Shown: positions 62,201-64,000 of the stretch, in pieces
Layout: every line of letters starts with the position of its first letter
Position numbering within the stretch: the stretch's first letter is position 1
NCBI GenBank assembly: GCA_005406025.1
Contig: BGZK01001021.1
Span: 124,001 to 188,000, forward strand
Source of the DNA: Eumeta japonica
Taxonomy: Eukaryota; Arthropoda; Insecta; Lepidoptera; Psychidae
DNA length: 64,000 nt
Direction: 5' to 3'
Notes under the pieces: model-generated
Databases searched by the model: none
What the model was told of the DNA's origin: nothing
Seen by the model: only the letters and a program-made list of their open reading frames with translations
Position numbers and translations under genes: made by a program

Positions 62201-63612
62201 TCGTATTTGCCTATTTAATGTTACAAACAATACGTGAAAAACATTATGCCTGAGTATTTTAAAGAGAATCTTAATAGAAGTGTAACAATGAGTTTATATC
62301 CATGATTAAATTTCTAATCAAACATAATTCAAAACCAGGATATATATATGGACAATTTTATGTTAGAGTGACACTTATTCATGAGTCAGTTCAAATTTCT
62401 CTATATTTTTACTATACCACCAATTAATTCTCATAGAACAAGACGTGTCATACCTAACGCCGCATAGCTCATAAAGACAATTAACAAAAACTTAATTCTT
62501 AAAATGTTACCTCCGATTTGTTTACTGAGATGCTTAGTGCATCTCATTTCGAATTAGTATAAATTAGTTCTACGTCAATCGAAAATATCTGTAAAATGTC
62601 AAAAAAATTTGGTTGCCTGTAAAGTCGGTATACGGGCGAAAGTTTTACGTGACAACGACTTTGAATGGTAAAATCATTTTAATGTGAATATTCATTCGTA
62701 TAGTAGGAAGAAGGATGAAATAATAGTAACAATTTAAAACATTTATTTATACAAAGAATTATATTTAAAACATTAATTTATACAAAGAATCTCGCACTGA
62801 ATTTCATATTAACAAAATTTTATTTTTACCTTTACACATACATACGTATTTATATACAAATATACATACAATAACTTGCAATACATTTGCAAGCTATGCA
62901 CTAATTCTCTAGTGCTGCGGCAGACCGATCATAGTTGAGTGGGAGAGAGACGCAAGGCATTCGGCGGGCCTCTCTCTCGTTCGGTGACTCATCGTTACGT
63001 TACCGAGCGTTACATTTTTCATAAGTGACTCCCAGCCGCAACCTAATTTAAGACGTTGTCACGTCAAAAATAGCTTTTCTCTTCTCATGTCATATATTCG
63101 ATTGTCTTGTAGATGCATAAATTATTACGCATGCGGCAACCATAGCTCAAAATGGTAGAAAGCACAAAGGCATGCAAGTTTTTCAGCAAACACACAGAAT
63201 GGTTTTAGCACACAGCATACTCAAGCACTGAACTTCACGCACATAAGCTTTGGTGAACGACGTTTATCACATGCGCAATTTGTGATACCTCGTCTATTGT
63301 AAGTTCACGCTTATAATAATATATATTATACAAAGCCTTAGAATTTTTTGAAAAACATAGAACAGTATTATAAATTTCCCATTCCCTATTATAAACTATA
63401 CTTATACAAAAATCTATATGTAACAGCATCAAGAGTTTAAACTTTAAAAGCGACGTAGTCGTGCTCAAAACTGTTAATAAGATATACATTTTTAGTGACA
63501 ATCCAAAATATTTTTTCATTAAAATCAGGTGGCCGAGTCGGTGTTGCACAGGGTGGTGGGCGAGGACGCCGGCAATAAGGTGTTTGTCGTGAGACCAGTG
63601 AAAGCATCGTAA
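17170..63612 (+). CDS. Zasp66: PDZ-domain Z-disc protein, Zasp66-like (ALP/Enigma family), main isoform
   Basis: Zasp proteins bind alpha-actinin through an N-terminal PDZ domain and help build muscle Z-discs. Joined exons are 17170-17283, 36738-36886, 37484-37579, 40617-40697, 43753-43921, 61874-62020 and 63529-63612. All junctions are GT-AG with matching phases, and the total is 840 bases, 279 residues plus stop. Residues 1-88 form the PDZ domain: the ligand loop is GLRLVGG, where relatives have GFRLQGG, followed by VRGDIIAKIDAYDARDLRHE. Residues 89-203 are a Pro/Ser/Arg-rich linker. Residues 204-279 hold the insect-conserved PYRTTPLVLPGAKV, SYLRHHPNP and VLHRVVGE motifs. No LIM domain is seen and the ZM motif is not in the window, so longer isoforms may continue downstream. 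Zasp66 rather than Zasp52 is inferred from the C-terminal motifs from memory. Confidence 0.8.
17560..17990. repeat. Dispersed repeat ending GAGTCGGACTCGCGTTTGACC
   Basis: The left part carries TATGTTTGTCTGTCACGGCC and the right end the motif ACGAGTCGGACTCGCGTTTG. This pair of ends is typical of a nonautonomous repeat very common in Lepidoptera. Related ends occur at 19500-19548 and 56740-56780. Confidence 0.45.
18985..19548. repeat. Dispersed repeat starting AGGGTTCCGTA
   Basis: It begins TTTTTAGGGTTCCGTATCCA and ends near CACCGTGCGGGTCCCATTTG, CACTTGGTCGGTTTT, matching the family at 17560-17990. Inside is a small tandem repeat (19284-19400). Confidence 0.45.
19284..19400. repeat. Tandem repeat, about 40 bp unit, three copies
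   Basis: Units begin AATGCTAGA at 19287, 19326 and 19366 and share CTAGAAAAACTTAAATAATA and AAATGA. Copies are nearly identical, so the expansion is fairly recent. Confidence 0.75.
20570..21617. repeat. Dispersed lepidopteran-type repeat, copy B, with nested MITE
   Basis: It aligns with 10530-11275 from CAAGAGCATATCGGACCATG to the end near CGCCATTTTAGCTCAGAAAT. The alignment is interrupted at 20720-21014 by an inserted element. Copy A has no insertion there and so shows the empty site. Confidence 0.7.
20723..21011. mobile_element. Harbinger-like MITE, 289 bp, TAA target duplication
   Basis: Ends read GGGTACGTACCCATACTACG and, inverted, GGGAACATACCCATACTATG, each continuing to TGACCC: 26 bp terminal repeats with four mismatches. 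TAA flanks both sides (20720-20722 and 21012-21014). A 3 bp TWA duplication and GGG ends fit PIF/Harbinger. It has no coding capacity. Confidence 0.65.
21825..22010. repeat. Degenerate hexamer-like repeat, second tract
   Basis: It has steps such as GGGCCGAAATTGAGAACGAG and ACCGTTGTCGAAACCGAGTG, of the same type as 11338-11512. Its origin is unclear. Confidence 0.45.
22490..22940 (-). pseudogene. LINE ORF 3' portion, longest copy in the window
   Basis: The minus strand reads MNSDVRERCDFKKDAVTRVE, then RCFGHLERMNELRLTKQ, then GKRRPRISHADQIGDILKKG and QILSTRSR, followed on the left by the GAAGGGCGGGCAGAGA-type tail. It is the end of a non-LTR retrotransposon protein after the reverse transcriptase. 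Frame damage after LTKQ and near the end makes it a pseudogene. The clade is uncertain; RTE-like is a guess. Confidence 0.7.
23965..24085 (+). pseudogene. Mariner transposase remnant, first catalytic block
   Basis: The + strand reads KFKADTSRCVCDVFTSDESW then IYQYDPETKRHTTLWLF. This matches the mariner block around the first catalytic Asp (VTGDESWIY-YDPETK). Neither later Asp was found, so only a fragment remains. Confidence 0.75.
25660..25790 (+). repeat. Possible LINE ORF tail fragment
   Basis: The + strand reads MAAHIIRNDSSKYLSQEIRS then TRDTQDEHRSSTRRL. It resembles the W-GHI-R--D--W--K region after LINE reverse transcriptases, but the match is weak. Confidence 0.3.
26793..26818 (+). repeat. 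Helitron-like 3' end motif
   Basis: CCCAGCACAGCGGGCGGGTG followed by ACTAGT resembles the hairpin plus CTAGT ends common in lepidopteran nonautonomous Helitron-type repeats. No 5' end was assigned. Confidence 0.3.
27655..27870. repeat. Two direct copies of an AT-rich repeat unit
   Basis: CCAGCCGTCAGTGTATGACA and CCAGCCGTTAGCGTATGATA, each followed by AACATTCA, ACAAACATA-like text and TTTTACATTTT, lie about 118 bp apart. Similar text is typical of lepidopteran dispersed repeats. Confidence 0.5.
28693..29191. mobile_element. Repeat bounded by two outward CTAGT-type ends
   Basis: The left edge reads ACTAGTTGTCGCTTGCGCCT and the right edge CAGCGAAGCGGGCGGGACAG followed by CTAGT, i.e. the same kind of end in inverted orientation. 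Two Helitron-like 3' ends back to back, or a MITE, would both explain this. Confidence 0.35.
28950..29015. repeat. TA/TATACA microsatellite
   Basis: A run of TATATACATATATATACATA and TGTATATATATATATC. Frames through it on both strands (IYIHIYTYVYIYIYTYI) are artefacts. Confidence 0.85.
29885..30200. promoter_or_regulatory. Intronic CpG-rich island of unknown role
   Basis: This is the only strongly CpG-rich block in the middle of the first Zasp intron. A donor-like CGTCAG then GTAAAT lies at about 29960 on the + strand with no ATG in the GC-rich part upstream, so a noncoding first exon is possible. A + frame from 30007 (MDSPGSPMVARPLGSSSLLI...) runs 63 codons and is not recognised. Conserved enhancer, alternative promoter or lncRNA start are all open. 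Confidence 0.35.
31640..31880 (-). mobile_element. tRNA-derived SINE, minus strand
   Basis: Read on the minus strand, GATAGTCTACCTGGCCGAGC resembles an A box and GGTTTCGACTCCCGGTTAGG a B box, about 50 bp apart, followed by a non-tRNA body. The tRNA part cannot fold as a functional tRNA. Confidence 0.5.
34084..34243. repeat. Tandem duplication, 80 bp unit
   Basis: CTTTTCAAAGACATCGAGAT starts at 34084 and again at 34164, and the match continues through TTAATTAGTAAAATA and ATCGGTATAATTA. There are about ten differences between the copies. Confidence 0.85.
34243..34312 (+). mobile_element. tRNA-like SINE head
   Basis: GATCGCTCAGTGCGTCAGAG resembles an A box and CCGGGTTCAATCCC a B box. The anticodon arm is not intact and the acceptor ends pair poorly, so this is a SINE or tRNA relic, not a tRNA gene. 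Confidence 0.45.
34345..34860. mobile_element. LINE 3' fragment with inverted 5' part
   Basis: Positions 34345-34500 carry, on the minus strand, the very 3' end of the LINE seen at 22490-22940. Positions 34573-34860 carry, on the + strand, the part that should come just before it (DAREQCGLKEDVVT, LERMNESGLTEQIYRANVCD). The two halves meet head to head. The sequence between them is short. Confidence 0.6.
36247..36268. repeat. Perfect 22 bp palindrome
   Basis: GCAGAGATCT ATAGATCTCTGC reads the same on both strands. No element boundaries were seen around it. Confidence 0.9.
36738..36886 (+). CDS. Zasp66: Zasp gene exon 2, second half of PDZ domain
   Basis: The acceptor GCGTTCCAG ends at 36737; the donor GTATGT starts at 36887. 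It encodes VTPGAPASRELVRGDIIAKI then DAYDARDLRHEDAQNLFKNA and PNQIKLVVQ. The RGD-I-AKI strand and LRHEDAQ helix complete the PDZ fold begun 19.5 kb upstream. RHEDAQ is typical of ALP/Enigma/Zasp PDZ domains (RHKDAQ, THLEAQ). Confidence 0.9.
37484..37579 (+). CDS. Zasp66: Zasp gene exon 3, linker
   Basis: The acceptor CTACAG ends at 37483 and the donor GTAAGG starts at 37580. It reads RGGASSHLYSLPRAGGCFVG then RVPTPTFYHELAE with codons shared at both ends. If the donor were not used the frame would stop at once (GAG TAA), so skipping this splice would give a short PDZ-only protein of about 119 residues. Confidence 0.8.
37670..37830 (+). pseudogene. LINE ORF tail fragment
   Basis: The + strand reads KIVEWPPATGRRSVKLPLSV then WIDGLVRIS and, further on, IALNRT. 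It fits the K-LEW-PRTGRRSVGRP--RW-DDL pattern found after LINE reverse transcriptases. It lies within a Zasp intron. Confidence 0.5.
38290..38460. mobile_element. MITE with ends GCACGAACTGCCGCTGTGAA
   Basis: The left arm GCACGAACTGCCGCTGTGAA and the right arm TTCACAGCGGCAGTTTCGTG are inverted copies with one base difference, about 120 bp apart, and both are edged by GTAC. An 84-codon minus-strand frame across it is a shadow. Confidence 0.6.
38807..38830. repeat. CT microsatellite
   Basis: A run of TCTGTCTCTCTCTCTCTCTC inside Zasp intron 3. Confidence 0.9.
39610..39680. repeat. AT-rich duplicated palindrome
   Basis: GGTAATATAATTAATTTATT then AATTATATTACC forms a hairpin, and AATTTATTAATTATATTA is then repeated once more. 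Next to it at 39550-39600 is a 50 bp scrap of the LINE 3' end seen elsewhere. Confidence 0.6.
40617..40697 (+). CDS. Zasp66: Zasp gene exon 4, Pro/Ala-rich linker
   Basis: The acceptor TATCCAG ends at 40616; the donor GTACAT starts at 40698. It encodes DVDREGPRGAPAAPRSPIPN then AAASPY. The high GC and phase match (2 in, 2 out) against an AT-rich background support it. The sequence is low-complexity linker with SP motifs that could be phosphorylated. Confidence 0.78.
41143..41450 (+). pseudogene. BEL/Pao retrotransposon pol remnant in a Zasp intron
   Basis: A 154-codon open frame (41116-41580) contains TKQKIDKLIKLHFAGEYLDV, then NEDHRAIKILENTN and SDGRFEMGKLE. The order (E/K)LI--HF, (E)--RA-KILENT and DGRFE-GLL is that of the linker between protease and reverse transcriptase in BEL/Pao pol. 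The expected LLW after GRFE-G is lost. The frame after 41450 shows nothing known. Retroelement origin is inferred from memory of the family. Confidence 0.5.
42690..42975. mobile_element. MITE with TTACGTCAC in both ends
   Basis: The left end reads CCATTCACAAATTACGTCAC and the right end, inverted, CTACCATAAATTACGTCACA. The inside is AT-rich and without a gene; a 111-codon minus-strand frame through it is chance. It belongs to a repeat type common in moths. Confidence 0.55.
43753..43921 (+). CDS. Zasp66: Zasp gene exon 5, linker
   Basis: The acceptor CTTAATCAG ends at 43752; the donor GTAAGT starts at 43922 after a complete codon. It encodes TPSPLPAWRGPESLPRSTPL then PHVSFPVQHEGEFRTMLMSP and NSIRTDDTTDESIHNQ. 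Several SP/TP motifs and an acidic end are visible. The minus-strand frame over 43603-43899 is its shadow. Confidence 0.82.
44630..44720. repeat. Start of the AGAGTTCCGTA dispersed repeat
   Basis: TTTTTAGAGTTCCGTAATCC, AACCCTTATAATTTTGCCAT then GTCCGTCTGTATGTTTGTCT is the usual left end of the family also seen at 18985. The right end is not clear. Confidence 0.45.
46342..46386. repeat. Snap-back palindrome, 21 bp arms
   Basis: GTTGCTATTTTCACTATAGC is mirrored by GCTATAGTGAAAACAGCAAC around a short loop, with one mismatch. Confidence 0.85.
46715..46940. mobile_element. Mariner-type MITE, about 225 bp
   Basis: The left end AGGTCGGAGAAAAAG is mirrored by the right end CTTTTTCCCGACCT, with TA-type flanks. 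The arms continue with TCGTATTTTATA against ATACGATGAAAATC. A single end of the same family is at 3543. Confidence 0.6.
47290..47600 (+). mobile_element. tRNA-derived SINE with body
   Basis: GATGGCTTGGTGGTCAAAAA resembles an A box and GCGTTCGATTCTGAC a B box about 45 bp later. The body that follows contains CACGTTAAGCCGCCGTCGAT, CGATCCCCGACCCGCATTGG and TGGGGTATCTGCCTTACGGA, typical of moth SINE bodies. A fragment of the same body is at 34865-34915. Confidence 0.55.
49126..50399 (-). mobile_element. Mariner transposon, full length but decayed
   Basis: This 1,274 bp element is flanked by TA (49124-49125 and 50400-50401). Its ends CGAGGGTCACTCCAAATTAT and, inverted, CGATTGACTTGTTTAATTGA are degenerate but alignable and both reach GAGATA. 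The transposase is on the minus strand. It belongs to a different subfamily from the copy at 3835 and is much older. Confidence 0.8.
49540..50225 (-). pseudogene. Mariner transposase pseudogene, second subfamily
   Basis: The minus strand reads EYWRAVMYYDFTVGLSKEQC, then after a shift ESPSRTTVLLWLREFSNGRN and SLQDEEHTGRPVSTAVPDNV; much further on come SRVWVYKYDQT, KKVMKAVFFTGTDLVKAIKL and KGQKTVTAAW. This is the order of mariner transposases: helix-turn-helix, GRP linker, then the beginning of the catalytic core. Several frame breaks are present and I could not place the last two Asp residues. Confidence 0.8.
50545..51240 (+). pseudogene. R1-clade LINE ORF2 3' portion: RNase H-like region and zinc knuckle
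   Basis: With frame changes the + strand reads VFQTEMYA, then KRFKKERDVLINMFGDSKSS then LKVWTDPWIYHPLPLKTRHN. The last part, 50951-51232, is open: MTQTPTGHGEFAEYLHSFKL then KDSQCCTCDRAKNQDVMHGF and EDC, a C-C-H-C set like the end of R1-type ORF2 proteins. R1 elements normally sit in 28S rDNA; no rDNA is near. The element is 5'-truncated and broken. Confidence 0.75.
52370..52560. repeat. Degenerate hexamer-like repeat, inverted orientation
   Basis: Steps such as CACTGATCCCGATCCCGGTC and TTGGTCCCGGTGGATTCTAC are the reverse-strand version of the tract at 11338. An 86-codon + frame across it is an artefact. Confidence 0.45.
53040..53379 (+). promoter_or_regulatory. Internal CpG-rich promoter of the Zasp gene
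   Basis: This is a 340 bp island inside an 18 kb AT-rich intron, with CpG-rich blocks such as AACGGCGCGCACCGGCAAAC. It ends at the start codon of the alternative first exon. Frames on both strands through it have no recognisable product. Confidence 0.5.
53380..53445 (+). CDS. Zasp66: Alternative first exon of the Zasp gene (PDZ-less isoform)
   Basis: From ATG 53380 it encodes MALFPNGYQDPMHPEEEVVT then NW, and ends in phase 0 at the donor GTGCGT. It can join exon 61874 in frame to give ...EEEVVTNW-PYRTTPLVLPG. A CpG-rich stretch (53045-53380) lies immediately upstream and no suitable phase-0 acceptor precedes it, so I read it as a first exon with its own promoter. The resulting protein, 98 residues if it ends at the same stop, would lack the PDZ domain and linker. 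Coding status rests on composition, phase and position. Confidence 0.6.
54820..54874. repeat. Snap-back palindrome, about 22 bp arms
   Basis: ATGATGTATATAAAGTACCT is mirrored by AGGTACTTTATATAAAACAT with an 8-10 base loop; the arm is also partly repeated just upstream as GAGTAGTCAAGTACTTTGAT. Confidence 0.8.
55965..56170 (-). pseudogene. LINE ORF 3' end fragment
   Basis: The text CACACCTATTTCTCCAAAGA, GCAAGCTCGTCGGTTTCGAC then TGCTTAAAATTTGCCCTTTC is the minus-strand copy of the LINE end described at 22490-22940. It is frameshifted. Confidence 0.6.
58440..58660. promoter_or_regulatory. Second CpG-rich intronic island with a 56-codon frame
   Basis: CpG-rich text such as AACGCGCAAGCGCACGACGA stands out from the AT-rich intron. 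A + frame runs from ATG 58448 to TAG 58616-58618 (MSALDPHRFAEWRPKWRIAS...). The peptide is basic and unrecognised. No phase-0 donor was found inside it, so it is not an obvious further first exon for 61874. Promoter, enhancer or small gene are all possible. Confidence 0.3.
58815..58876. repeat. TA-rich microsatellite with ATTATACGTATATA units
   Basis: AATTATACGTATATA occurs repeatedly before a (TA)n run. Frames through it are artefacts. Confidence 0.85.
59055..59130 (+). mobile_element. tRNA-like SINE head
   Basis: GCGAGTTCGAGCCCGAA resembles a B box, preceded by ACACGTCCGCCTGTAAACC. A related B-box-like ATTCGACTCCC occurs at 59307. Neither stretch folds as a full tRNA. Confidence 0.35.
60040..60700. 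mobile_element. Two LINE 3' fragments head to head
   Basis: 60040-60200 carries the LINE 3' end on the minus strand. 60430-60700 carries it on the + strand, from FGHLER-like text (LERRDKSRLTMEI) through RMMDIYETRKIWKN to TMWKSVVATYPFE. Both pieces contain the same region, so these are two insertions and not one inverted element. Confidence 0.6.
61874..62020 (+). CDS. Zasp66: Zasp gene exon 6, conserved C-terminal region
   Basis: The acceptor TTTTATTGCAG ends at 61873; the donor GTACGG starts at 62021; both ends are phase 0. It encodes PYRTTPLVLPGAKVRREPGP then TESYLRHHPNPSMRAPPHHD and YRDTLMKQK. This is the best conserved part outside the PDZ domain in insect Zasp66-type proteins as I remember them. 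It is the likely common exon for all three N-terminal variants. Confidence 0.9.
63529..63612 (+). CDS. Zasp66: Zasp gene exon 7, terminal or switch exon
   Basis: The acceptor AAAATCAG ends at 63528. The exon reads VAESVLHRVVGEDAGNKVFV then VRPVKAS and TAA at 63610-63612. A strong in-frame donor GTGAGA at 63589 lies after a complete codon (exon end 63588), just after NKVFV. Using it would remove the stop and link to later exons, perhaps those with the ZM motif. So the exon may end one isoform and be internal in others. Confidence 0.85.
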   Translation: MAESVLHRVVGEDAGNKVFVVRPVKAS

Positions 63613-63790
63613 AAGAGAACTCTCGCAACATCGATACATCGATACATTGTCACTGTAGAGTCTTAAAGAGTGCAAACACTACTATTAGTACTATGGATGT
63701 ATATCGAAATATTAAAATATTTAATTTTTGCTTGTGGCAACATTGTCACACGAACGATATGAATTATAAACAAAGGAAAATTGATTTAAT

Positions 63791-63796
63791 AATAAA
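63791..63796 (+). terminator. Candidate poly(A) signal of the short Zasp isoform
   Basis: An AATAAA lies about 180 bases after the stop at 63612 in T-rich surroundings. It would serve the isoform that ends in exon 7. Confidence 0.4.
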
Positions 63797-64000
63797 AATT
63801 TGGAGATTTTTTTTATAATATTTCTACTTCATTTCACTTTTTTATACATACGTAAGTCAGTAAATGACGGTTACATCGTTATAAAATTTCGATTATTTTT
63901 AATGTCATCTCGTTAAGTTTATCAATCAGGGTATGCATGTATCATATTTATCATATGACATCAACAATGTAACTAGGTGTATTTTTCTTGACAACGTTAA

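Noticed and set aside
63235..63675. A 146-codon minus-strand frame over the last Zasp exon
   Set aside because: It is the antisense shadow of exon 63529-63612 plus open intron; the + strand is conserved.

Overview
The window is intron-rich, AT-rich animal DNA with GT-AG introns, dense decayed transposons and only a few per cent coding sequence. The organism is most likely an insect and probably a moth or butterfly. The evidence is the mariner subfamilies, an R1-clade LINE tail, lepidopteran-type LINE and SINE 3' ends, and an insect-type Zasp gene. No bacterial operon, CRISPR array, rRNA or intact tRNA gene was seen. The species cannot be named from sequence alone.

Two host genes were recognised, both on the + strand. 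The first is the 3' end of MICU1, the gatekeeper of the mitochondrial calcium uniporter: three exons at 444-549, 1384-1601 and 2031-2185. The second is a PDZ-domain muscle Z-disc gene of the Zasp66/ALP-Enigma type spread over about 47 kb. Its seven-exon chain (17170-17283, 36738-36886, 37484-37579, 40617-40697, 43753-43921, 61874-62020, 63529-63612) is phase-consistent and predicts 279 residues. Two more phase-0 starting exons (16123-16269 and 53380-53445) lie in or next to CpG-rich sequence and suggest alternative promoters that make isoforms without the PDZ domain.

Layout: 1-2500, end of MICU1. 2500-15400, intergenic DNA holding a pogo/Tigger-like MITE, a nearly complete mariner with a broken transposase, a Ty3/gypsy integrase tail, a mariner remnant and a LINE reverse-transcriptase remnant. 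15400-17290, the CpG-rich 5' region of the Zasp gene. 17290-36740, a 19.5 kb first intron packed with repeats, including a nested Harbinger-like MITE. 36740-43920, a cluster of coding exons with a MITE and a BEL/Pao remnant in the introns. 43920-61870, an 18 kb intron with a second full-length but dead mariner, an R1-clade LINE tail, SINE-like units and the internal promoter/exon near 53 kb. 61870-63610, the last two exons seen.

I found no convincing new multi-gene system. The items most worth a second look are the alternative starts and the two-way last exon of the Zasp gene, two CpG-rich islands in its introns, a nested MITE with a natural empty-site copy for comparison, a LINE copy arranged as a 5' inversion, and an unusually frequent set of short snap-back palindromes.
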